From an uncultured Bacteroidales bacterium (GTDB lineage: Bacteria; Bacteroidota; Bacteroidia; Bacteroidales; Muribaculaceae), in the NCBI GenBank assembly GCA_900549375.1, contig URNY01000153.1:1-5821 (forward strand): 5,821 nt of DNA. The letters are read 5' to 3'. Positions 1 to 5,821 of the stretch are shown here, in pieces. A program made the position numbers and the translations under genes. The notes beneath the pieces were generated by a model. It was not told the DNA's origin and searched no databases. It saw only the letters and a program-made list of their open reading frames with translations. Every line of letters starts with the position of its first letter. Positions within the stretch are counted from its first letter, which is position 1.

Positions 1-2417
1 AGAGCGTGACGGTGCTCAAGGATGCCGCTTCCGTAGCCATCTACGGTTCGCGTGCTGCCAACGGCGTTATCGTGATCACTTCCAAGAAAGGCGCGTTGGG
101 CGAGGCTCCCAAAGTGACCGTCCGCGCAAATATAGGATGGAGCCAGATGGTAGGCGACAATGTGGATATGATGAACTCGCAGCAGTACATCGACTTCCGC
201 GACAAGATCGGATCGCCCGTAACCGACGAAATCCGCAACATTGTCGACAAATTCGGCATCTCCACCAACTGGCGCGATGAATTCTTCAATTCCAGCGCAC
301 CGACTTATTCTATCGACGCAGCCGTAAGAGGCGGGAGCGAACGCATCAACTACTACATATCGTTGAACCATTTCAACGAGGAAGGTATCGTGAAGCATTC
401 CAACATGCGTCGTGAGACCCTGCGTGCATCTTTGAACGTCAAAGTCAACGACTGGTTCCGCGTAGGTCTTCAGTCCAACCTCGGTTATACCAAATACAAG
501 ACCACATCCGCAGCAGCGACGAGTCAGGGCATCAACATCGGCAACCCGATGGTACTCGCCCGCTTTGCAATGCCGTATGATTCTCCCTACTACTACACAT
601 TCGATGAAGCCGGAAACATTGTCTACGGTGATAAAGCAGACGTGCTGCACTATTCGGTACAGAATCCATACACTCCCGATTTTCAGTCTACCATCTGGAA
701 CCGCTATCGCTCACGCGTAACGGCCAACCTGAATCTCTTCGAGCAGATCACTCCCATTCCCGGCCTTATCATCCGCGCTCAGCAGGCTGTCAACGGCTAT
801 GACGCCCGCATCAACTGGGAGACATACCCCTACAAATCATACATCAGCCCTATGGGCGATCTGATCGGTTCCGTGCCTGACGGACAGATCAACACCGGCG
901 CTAACCAGCAGTCGTTCACAAGGTATTATTCATTCACCTATACCAATACCGCCGAATATAATTTCTCGATAGCCGAGAAACATAATTTCCAGGTACTTGC
1001 CGGTGAAGAATCAATCATAAGCAGAACCAACGGTTTCTCCGCATTTATCTCCGGATTCACCGACCGTCGACTGATGCTCCTCACACAGGGAACAACCATC
1101 ACTCCCGACAACCTCGACCAGTCGATTGTCAACGAGACATTCAACTCACTCTTCTTCAAGGTGAACTATGATTTCGACAACCGCTATTTCGCAGAAGCGA
1201 CCTACCGCCGCGACGGCAGCTCGAAATTCGCTCCCGGTCACCGCTGGGCAAACTTCTTCTCTGTCGGCGCGATGTGGAACGCAAAGAATGAAAGTTTCCT
1301 CCAGCCTGTAAACTGGCTTGACGAACTGCAACTCCGAATCAGCTACGGTACCACAGGTAACTCCTCTATCAACAACTACCTCTATTTCGGTTCCGTAGGT
1401 ACTTACGAGAACGGTTATGGCGAAGGTCAGTCTTCCTGGGGACTCGCAAATCCCGCCAATCCCGATCTGACATGGGAAACCGTGAAATCTTTTGATGTAG
1501 GTCTTCACTTCAAGATATTCAACATCCTCTCGGGTGATGTCGATTTCTACAAAAAGACAACCACCGACATGCTGATGGATATTCCATGGAGCAATACAAC
1601 GGGATTCTCTTCGGGAGCCGGCAACATCGGATCGATGACCAATACCGGCGTCGACCTCTCTCTCAACGCCGACATCATCAAGACAAGAGACTGGTTCTGG
1701 GGTGTGCGCGCCAACTTCAACTACAACAAGAACAAAATCACCGAGCTCTTCAACGGCCGCGATTTCTACACTATCGCAAATACAGGTCTTCGCTATGAAG
1801 TAGGACACTCGGCAGGAGAATTCTACTCCGTACGGTATGTAGGTGTCGATCCACGCGACGGGCGCCAGATGTGGCTCGACAAGAACGACAACATCACCAA
1901 AGTCTGGAATGAGGATGAGAATTCGGTAATGACCGGTAAGAGCCAGTTCGCTCCCTGGAACGGCGGTTTCGGAACAAACCTCCGCTGGAAGGGTCTCGGT
2001 CTTCAGCTTGATTTCGTTTGGGCCGCCAAGAAATATATGACGAACAACGACGCATATTTCCTTTACAATGCCCAGCAGGGTTCTCAGCTGAACCAGGCAG
2101 TCGACATGCTCAACGTCTGGACAAAGCCCGGCGATGTTACCATGTATCCTAACGCTACCGAAGAAATTCAGTTTGACGACCGCCTGATCGAAGACGCCTC
2201 CTTCATGCGTCTGAAGAATCTCACGCTCACATACTCTTTGCCCGCAAAGTGGATGAAGGCTGCACATCTCGACAATGTGACTTTCCATTTCACCGGACGT
2301 AATCTCTGGACTGTGACCGACTACAAGGGTTACGACCCCGAACCACAGACCAACGTGTATCAGTTTGCTTATCCCAACACACGTCAGTATGAATTGGGAG
2401 TAGAGGTAACTTTCTAA
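1..2417 (+). CDS. SusC/RagA-family TonB-dependent outer-membrane transporter, 5'-truncated by window edge
   Basis: TonB-dependent beta-barrel importer that, with its SusD partner, moves oligosaccharides or peptides across the outer membrane. The open frame enters from the left edge (first complete codon at 3, Ser), so the GTG at 6 is an internal Val and not a start. The first ~30 visible residues are the SusC/RagA hallmark at the end of the plug domain: TVLKDAASVAIYGSRAANG, then VIVITSKKG. About 770 residues of barrel follow, rich in alternating aromatic/polar strands, with a typical RRDGSSKF segment and a conserved region near the C-terminus (SFMRLKNLTLTYSLP). The protein ends YELGVEVTF with a terminal Phe, as expected of a BAM-recognised barrel. 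Family members are usually ~1000 residues, so roughly 200 are missing: signal peptide, carboxypeptidase-D-like domain and most of the plug. The frame is intact to TAA at 2415. SusD follows after 10 bp. Substrate unknown. Confidence 0.96.
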   Translation, partial: SVTVLKDAASVAIYGSRAANGVIVITSKKGALGEAPKVTVRANIGWSQMVGDNVDMMNSQQYIDFRDKIGSPVTDEIRNIVDKFGISTNWRDEFFNSSAPTYSIDAAVRGGSERINYYISLNHFNEEGIVKHSNMRRETLRASLNVKVNDWFRVGLQSNLGYTKYKTTSAAATSQGINIGNPMVLARFAMPYDSPYYYTFDEAGNIVYGDKADVLHYSVQNPYTPDFQSTIWNRYRSRVTANLNLFEQITPIPGLIIRAQQAVNGYDARINWETYPYKSYISPMGDLIGSVPDGQINTGANQQSFTRYYSFTYTNTAEYNFSIAEKHNFQVLAGEESIISRTNGFSAFISGFTDRRLMLLTQGTTITPDNLDQSIVNETFNSLFFKVNYDFDNRYFAEATYRRDGSSKFAPGHRWANFFSVGAMWNAKNESFLQPVNWLDELQLRISYGTTGNSSINNYLYFGSVGTYENGYGEGQSSWGLANPANPDLTWETVKSFDVGLHFKIFNILSGDVDFYKKTTTDMLMDIPWSNTTGFSSGAGNIGSMTNTGVDLSLNADIIKTRDWFWGVRANFNYNKNKITELFNGRDFYTIANTGLRYEVGHSAGEFYSVRYVGVDPRDGRQMWLDKNDNITKVWNEDENSVMTGKSQFAPWNGGFGTNLRWKGLGLQLDFVWAAKKYMTNNDAYFLYNAQQGSQLNQAVDMLNVWTKPGDVTMYPNATEEIQFDDRLIEDASFMRLKNLTLTYSLPAKWMKAAHLDNVTFHFTGRNLWTVTDYKGYDPEPQTNVYQFAYPNTRQYELGVEVTF

Positions 2418-2427
2418 GACTACTTAT

Positions 2428-3984
2428 ATGAAAAAGATATTTTTAACCATATTTGCCACCGGAGCGCTTCTTACTTCGTGCGACATGAATGAGCTTCCGG
2501 CAGGCTCGCTTAGCGACGAAACGGCTATCCAGACGCTTGAGGACGCCACGAATTTCAGAAACGGTATCTACAACAATATCCGTGGCATCTCAGCCGGAAC
2601 AGCCATCTCGCGACCGGAAATCCAGGCCGACCTTTTCATCGGCACAATCGTCAACGGCAACCAGAACGGTTCCATAAGTCTCGGGTCAATCACTTCGAGT
2701 ACAACTGATATCGCCGGTTTCTGGTCAGCGCCCTATTCGGCAATCGCCGCCGTAAACTATTTCCTTCCCCGTGTAGAGTCGCTTCTGGGCAACGAGAACA
2801 TTTCGGACGATGCCAGGATAACGCTCGAACGCTACCGCGGCGAGGCTCACTGGGCACGCGCATACTACTATTATTTCCTTACTGAGAAATACTGCAATTC
2901 CTACACTGTGGTAGACCCCAACGCTGCTGACACGGGTGTGCCCCTCGTTACGGAATATCATCCCTCCGGTGATTACGCCACTTATCCCGGCCGCGCTACT
3001 CTCGCAGAGGTTTATACTCAGATCGAGAAGGATCTGGACATCGCTTATACCGACCTCGACAATTTCGAGAAATCCGGAATTGCAGGTGCGGATGAGAATC
3101 TCCAGCCTAACGCAGCTTACCTGAGCACCTACACTGTTACAGCTCTTCAGGCCCGTATCGCCCTCCTCAAGGGTGAATGGGACAAGGCTCTCGCCAAAGC
3201 AGAGATACTTATCGGAACCAACGGTTCTTCTCCCTTCAGCCTTACGGACGACATGTCGTATGACAGCATGTGGACCAGCGATGAGGGCGATGAGCTCATC
3301 TTCGTTCCTTTCGGCAATCAGACTCAGGCGAGTGCTGTTCCCGACACCGGTTCCGCATGGCTCACAAACAGTAACGGCATTTATCTCTATGTGCCGACTT
3401 CAACGGTGCTTTCCCTTTACGACCAGTTCGACGACATCAGGTATGATTCATTCTTCCGCGATGCATTCCTTCTCGTGAATGGCGAAACGGTGCTCTGCCC
3501 GTCGTTCGTGAAATTCCCCGGTAACCCTGTATTCAATACCGGTTCTTCCAATGCATTCCGCAATAAGCCGAAACCTTTCCGTCTTAGCGAGATGTATCTC
3601 ATTGCAGCCGAGGCTGCCGCTATGTCGAGCAACAACCAGACCGCCAAAGCAAATAAATATCTCAATGATCTTCGCCGCGCACGTATTTACGCCTATGCGG
3701 ATGAGAATCACGCCGGTCAGGAACTTATCGACGCTATCCGCGTAGAGAGATGCAAGGAGCTTATCGGTGAGGGATTCCGCATCAGCGATCTGCGTCGCTG
3801 GGGTCTCGGTTTCACCAGAAAGGCCGACTACACCGGTGCCTACTCCGATCTGCGTCCCGCTCTCGTAGCCGCAGGTATCAATGTAGAATATACTCCCGGC
3901 GACTACAGATTTGTATTGCCAATTCCTACAAACGAGATGGATACGAATCCCCAGCTCAAAGGACATCAGAACCCGGGTTATTGA
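2428..3984 (+). CDS. SusD/RagB-family nutrient-binding outer-membrane lipoprotein
   Basis: Surface lipoprotein that caps the SusC barrel and binds the substrate before import. Length (518 residues) is normal for the family. Residues 1-18 are a lipoprotein signal peptide: MKK, a hydrophobic core, and lipobox LTSC with Cys18 as the lipidated residue. The N-terminal half has the TPR-like helical pattern of SusD, notably the helix around 134-156 (RYRGEAHWARAYYYYFLTEKY). The C-terminal half carries family signatures: RLSEMYLIAAEA at 385-396, the ER..ELIGEG.R..DLRRWG block at 437-459, and the closing LPIP..E...NP.L...QNPGY at about 497-518. The ATG at 2428 is chosen because it gives the signal peptide directly. 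The 10-bp gap from SusC shows no Shine-Dalgarno sequence, which is usual in Bacteroidota, and implies co-transcription. Binding specificity cannot be read from the sequence. Confidence 0.96.
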   Translation: MKKIFLTIFATGALLTSCDMNELPAGSLSDETAIQTLEDATNFRNGIYNNIRGISAGTAISRPEIQADLFIGTIVNGNQNGSISLGSITSSTTDIAGFWSAPYSAIAAVNYFLPRVESLLGNENISDDARITLERYRGEAHWARAYYYYFLTEKYCNSYTVVDPNAADTGVPLVTEYHPSGDYATYPGRATLAEVYTQIEKDLDIAYTDLDNFEKSGIAGADENLQPNAAYLSTYTVTALQARIALLKGEWDKALAKAEILIGTNGSSPFSLTDDMSYDSMWTSDEGDELIFVPFGNQTQASAVPDTGSAWLTNSNGIYLYVPTSTVLSLYDQFDDIRYDSFFRDAFLLVNGETVLCPSFVKFPGNPVFNTGSSNAFRNKPKPFRLSEMYLIAAEAAAMSSNNQTAKANKYLNDLRRARIYAYADENHAGQELIDAIRVERCKELIGEGFRISDLRRWGLGFTRKADYTGAYSDLRPALVAAGINVEYTPGDYRFVLPIPTNEMDTNPQLKGHQNPGY

Positions 3985-4011
3985 TTTCAACACTTAAAAA
4001 ATTGAATTGAT
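3985..4011 (+). promoter_or_regulatory. AT-rich leader before the third operon gene
   Basis: The 27-bp gap between the SusD stop and the next ATG is AT-rich, with an A-run (cttaaaaaattgaattgat). It has no purine-rich Shine-Dalgarno sequence and no TAnnTTTG element. It therefore looks like an A/T-rich translation initiation region of the kind used in Bacteroidota rather than a separate promoter, which supports read-through from SusCD. Confidence 0.4.
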
Positions 4012-4932
4012 ATGAAATATTTAAAAACCATAGGCTTCGTATTGAGTGCTTTTCTTCTGACGGCATGTTCGGATGAAGAGGATTTCAACACCGCCGGCAA
4101 TGTTTCCGTACAGTTGGGACAGACAGAGATCCGCGTCAATGAAAACGACCGCGACATCTCGGTTCCGGTAGTTGTAACCGGAGATGCCAACGGCCCGATC
4201 AGGGTGAAATTCAGTCTCAAGGGCACGGGAAGCAACCCAGCAGAAATTTTTGAGAACCATGACGGTGAGTATTACGGCAACGTTTATCTCCAGTCCGATT
4301 ATCTGAATATTCCTTCGGATGAAAAGGTTGCTTATCTGAATTTCTCTATTCAGGACGATGAAGACAAAACTACGGGCGACCGCACGTTCTCGATCAGCAT
4401 TGAATCCGTTGAGGGTGCAACGATCGGCGCAGACAAAACTATTGATGTAACGATTCTCGAGAACGATATCGCCGCTCCGCAGTATCTCGAACTTGCGGGC
4501 GACTGGTACTTCAATTATCGCGACTACGGTAATGCAGACGCTGCCTTCCCGGTGGAGATACAAGTTCAGACAGATGAAAACGCAGAGGGTTATGGACGTG
4601 ATTTGATCATGAGAGATATGTTCCTTGGGGGCGCCGCCAACTCGGCAAGATTCTATGCCGACCGCGTAAAGGACTCTTACTACATCGAAATAACTCTCCC
4701 GAGCCGCCTCGGAAGCATCGATGCCTCAACGAGCGCATTCATGTCGATCGGAACCCGCGATCTGAGAGTTTCGCTCGCAACCACAAAAATCAGAGGAGAC
4801 CTGAGTGCAGACGGCAAGACGATCACCTTCGATCCGTCAATAACACTGATCGCCTTCACGGCAACCAACGACCTGTCGTCGCTCGATGCCCTCATCGACC
4901 TTGCCGACAACATCACGATGACAAAGCAGTAA
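4012..4932 (+). CDS. Surface lipoprotein with Calx-beta-like domain, third gene of the SusCD operon
   Basis: A 306-residue lipoprotein of no named family that I recognise. Residues 1-19 form a signal peptide with lipobox LTAC (Cys19). The next residues, SDEED, closely resemble the acidic lipoprotein export signal that sends Bacteroidota lipoproteins to the cell surface. Residues ~31-152 look like one Calx-beta repeat: an initial strand with a Glu (RVNEND, E44), alternating strands (ISVPVVVTG), the acidic turn FSIQDDEDKT (D115, D116), then TFSISIESVEGATIG and a final TVT-ILEND-like strand ending N151-D152. Such domains bind calcium or serve as adhesive beta-sandwiches; calcium binding here is inference. 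Residues ~160-306 form a second, beta-rich domain starting LAGDWYFNY, possibly lipocalin-like, with no recognised motif. The gene sits 27 bp after SusD, where SusE/SusF or SGBP accessory binders normally lie, and ends just before the terminator. The likely role is a surface binding or stabilising partner of the SusCD complex. Confidence 0.85.
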   Translation: MKYLKTIGFVLSAFLLTACSDEEDFNTAGNVSVQLGQTEIRVNENDRDISVPVVVTGDANGPIRVKFSLKGTGSNPAEIFENHDGEYYGNVYLQSDYLNIPSDEKVAYLNFSIQDDEDKTTGDRTFSISIESVEGATIGADKTIDVTILENDIAAPQYLELAGDWYFNYRDYGNADAAFPVEIQVQTDENAEGYGRDLIMRDMFLGGAANSARFYADRVKDSYYIEITLPSRLGSIDASTSAFMSIGTRDLRVSLATTKIRGDLSADGKTITFDPSITLIAFTATNDLSSLDALIDLADNITMTKQ

Positions 4933-4940
4933 TCATTCCC

Positions 4941-4953
4941 GGCCCTCCGGGCC
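4941..4953 (+). other. Small GC hairpin just after the operon's last stop
   Basis: GGCCC-tcc-GGGCC forms a perfect 5-bp stem with a 3-base loop, starting 8 bases after the stop codon. No T-run follows, so it is not itself an intrinsic terminator. It could help protect the transcript 3' end or pause the polymerase ahead of the larger terminator hairpin. The role is inference; the dyad is seen directly. Confidence 0.4.
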
Positions 4954-4960
4954 ATTCAAT

Positions 4961-4997
4961 AAAAAGCCGCGTGTCTGCCCGACACGCGGCTTTTTTT
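4961..4997 (+). terminator. Strong intrinsic terminator of the SusCD-lipoprotein operon
   Basis: A perfect 15-bp inverted repeat (4961-4975 and 4981-4995) with a 5-base loop TGCCC. Its core is the 10-bp GC-rich stem GCCGCGTGTC/GACACGCGGC, flanked by five A:T pairs and ending in a run of seven Ts (4991-4997). It lies 28 bases after the stop of the third gene. The A-run on the 5' side gives a shorter T-run on the opposite strand, so weak bidirectional activity is possible, though no minus-strand gene is seen nearby. Confidence 0.93.
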
Positions 4998-5086
4998 CAT
5001 CCCAACGAATGCCTTGCGCAAGCTTCCAACGTGGGCATCAAGAGTCGCGCCGCGACTTGCTTTCGCAAAATCTCAAAACTTGATTC
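4998..5086. other. Intergenic spacer with two short perfect palindromes, no gene
   Basis: This stretch follows the terminator and is much richer in GC than the AT-rich block after it. It holds CTTGCGCAAG at 5013-5022, a perfect 10-bp palindrome, and AGTCGCG-C-CGCGACT at 5043-5057, a perfect 7-1-7 dyad. No T-run follows either, so neither is a good terminator. No coding sequence with a believable start or protein family is present on either strand. It may be part of a dispersed intergenic repeat or a relic of an insertion; this cannot be decided from one copy. Confidence 0.45.
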
Positions 5087-5194
5087 GCCAATAAATCTGT
5101 CCGTTTTATTTATTGCCAATAAACAAAATTACCCATTTTTATTTACTGTCAATAAATAAATTCACCCGTTTTTATTTATTGCCAATAAATAAAA
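5087..5194. repeat. Array of AT-rich palindromes: three copies at ~33-bp spacing plus a half-site
   Basis: The core ATTTATTG-C-CAATAAAT recurs as palindromes centred at 5116, 5149 and 5182, exactly 33 bp apart. Copy 1 (5104-5128) has 12-bp arms with one mismatch, copy 2 (5138-5160) has 11-bp arms with one mismatch, and copy 3 (5170-5194) has perfect 12-bp arms. Similarity extends outside the palindromes: each copy is preceded by CCG or CCA and a T-run, so these are direct repeats of a 32-33-bp unit starting at 5101, 5133 and 5166. A right half only (GCCAATAAAT) lies at 5087-5096. Of bases 5101-5200, 22 are G or C. The 33-bp spacing is close to three helical turns, placing the sites on about the same DNA face, as in a multi-operator array. 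Copy 3 overlaps the likely -33 region of the next promoter. It has no spacer/repeat structure like CRISPR. Confidence 0.8.
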
Positions 5195-5205
5195 TGTTAT
5201 ATTTG
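5179..5205 (+). promoter_or_regulatory. Probable Bacteroidota-type promoter for the AAA+ ATPase gene
   Basis: TATATTTG at 5198-5205 is an exact match to the TAnnTTTG -7 element used by the primary sigma factor of Bacteroidota. A TTG at 5179-5181, inside the third palindrome, lies 16 bases upstream and could be the -33 element, although this gap is somewhat short. Transcription would start a few bases past 5205, leaving a leader of about 25 bases before the ATG at 5238. The overlap with the palindrome suggests repression or competition at this promoter, which is inference. Confidence 0.6.
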
Positions 5206-5237
5206 CAGAATAATAGGCGTTTGTTATAGATTCTGAT

Positions 5238-5821
5238 ATGATAGACAAAGAGATTCTGAAAGCGATTATTGTGGAGGGGCAGGAGTTGCTAAGCGATATC
5301 AAACCTGTGGAAAGAGCCTTCAAATTTGAGGCGCAAGCAAGATATGTATTCGTCGGCGTGCGTCAGGCCGGAAAATCATTCCTGATGTATCTGAGAGCGA
5401 AAGAACTTATCGGCGCCGGTAAAAATCCTGAGGAGTTCCTTTTCATCAACTTCGATGATGAGAGACTTTTGGGATTCGAAGCATCGGATTTTGATTCTAT
5501 ATTGCAGGCATATTCATCGCTATACGATGGAAAACCGATATTGTTCCTTGACGAAATACAGAATATCGAGGGATGGGAACATTTCGCCAGACGGATGGCA
5601 AACCAACGGTATATGACCTACATAACGGGAAGTAATGCAAAGATGCTAAGCCGTGATATCGCCACACGTCTCGGAGGACGATTTATGGAACAAAGGGTAT
5701 TCCCTTACTCTTTCAGAGAATATCTGAGAGCCAAAGGCATCGAGCCCTCCGCTAATTGGAAATACGGCAAAGAGAAAGGAGGAATCGAACGGTACCTTAC
5801 CGATTATTTCCGGTGGGGCGG
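5238..5821 (+). CDS. AAA+ ATPase of the DUF4143-associated (AAA_14) type, 3'-truncated by window edge
   Basis: The frame is open from ATG 5238 to the window end (194 full codons), beginning MIDKEILKAIIVEGQELL. The P-loop is GVRQAGKS at residues 40-47, and Walker B is ILFLDEIQNIEGWE at 101-114. The sensor-1-like block ITGSNAKMLSRDIATRLGGR spans 129-148, and VFPYSFREYLRAKG spans 154-167. The visible end DYFRWG is where members of this family carry the GG[FY]P turn before a C-terminal DUF4143 nuclease-like domain, which would lie outside the window. Most relatives are about 380-450 residues, so roughly half is seen. These ATPases are common single-gene units in anaerobes and archaea, with no settled cellular role. 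The P-loop is intact, so ATP binding is expected. No Shine-Dalgarno sequence precedes the start. The gene lies after a strong terminator with its own promoter and is less GC-rich than the SusCD operon, so it is probably unrelated to nutrient uptake and possibly acquired separately. Confidence 0.92.
   Translation, partial: MIDKEILKAIIVEGQELLSDIKPVERAFKFEAQARYVFVGVRQAGKSFLMYLRAKELIGAGKNPEEFLFINFDDERLLGFEASDFDSILQAYSSLYDGKPILFLDEIQNIEGWEHFARRMANQRYMTYITGSNAKMLSRDIATRLGGRFMEQRVFPYSFREYLRAKGIEPSANWKYGKEKGGIERYLTDYFRWG

Noticed and set aside
6..8. GTG at 6 as a start codon for the SusC-like gene
   Set aside because: It lies in the middle of the conserved SusC plug signature (..SVTVLKDA..). The frame is open to the window edge, so this is an internal valine of a truncated gene.
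1146..2288. Long minus-strand open frame of 380 codons inside the SusC gene
   Set aside because: It lies fully antisense to a well-supported SusC reading frame. Its translation is low-complexity and rich in Val, Glu and Cys with no domain, which is typical of a shadow frame in GC-rich coding DNA.
3448..3993. Minus-strand open frame of 181 codons over the SusD 3' end
   Set aside because: It is antisense to the conserved SusD C-terminal signatures, and the translation shows no recognisable protein features.
4021..4563. Minus-strand open frame of 180 codons inside the third lipoprotein gene
   Set aside because: It is a shadow of the plus-strand gene, which has a clear signal peptide, lipobox and domain pattern.
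4971..5159. Possible 62-codon plus-strand ORF in the intergenic region
   Set aside because: Its GTG start falls inside the terminator stem and its end runs into the palindrome repeats. There is no initiation context or recognised family, so it is chance.
5087..5194. CRISPR array
   Set aside because: The repeats are almost contiguous (32-33-bp units) with no unique spacers between conserved repeats, and there are no cas genes. The structure fits tandem palindromes instead.
5104..5194. Palindromes as intrinsic terminators
   Set aside because: The stems are nearly all A:T with a one-base centre, which cannot form a stable RNA loop at full arm length. A strong terminator already exists upstream at 4961-4997.

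Overview
The window reads as Bacteroidota, most likely order Bacteroidales. The evidence is a SusC/RagA TonB-dependent transporter paired with a SusD/RagB lipoprotein, a third lipoprotein with a Bacteroidota-type surface-export motif after its lipidated cysteine, no Shine-Dalgarno sequence before any gene, and a TAnnTTTG-type -7 promoter element. The moderate GC of the operon would suit a gut family such as Muribaculaceae, but the genus cannot be fixed from this sequence.

Layout. Positions 1-2417 hold the C-terminal ~804 residues of a SusC-like outer-membrane transporter; its start and promoter lie upstream of the window. After 10 bp comes a complete SusD-like lipoprotein (2428-3984), and after a further 27 bp a complete 306-residue lipoprotein with a Calx-beta-like domain (4012-4932). 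A strong intrinsic terminator (4961-4997) closes this three-gene operon. A 305-bp intergenic region (4933-5237) follows. It contains a small hairpin, the terminator, a GC-rich stretch with two short palindromes, and then a very AT-rich block with three ~33-bp-spaced near-perfect palindromes plus one half-site. The last palindrome runs into a probable promoter for a DUF4143-type AAA+ ATPase, which begins at 5238 and runs off the window end.

How it works together. SusC and SusD should form a lid-on-barrel complex that captures and imports an oligomeric nutrient (glycan or peptide) with TonB energy. The third lipoprotein occupies the place where such loci usually carry a surface binding protein (SusE/SusF/SGBP type) and is probably an accessory surface factor. 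No enzyme, sigma/anti-sigma pair or hybrid sensor is visible, so the substrate cannot be predicted. The ATPase appears to be a separate transcription unit. The most notable unexplained element is the palindrome array in front of it.
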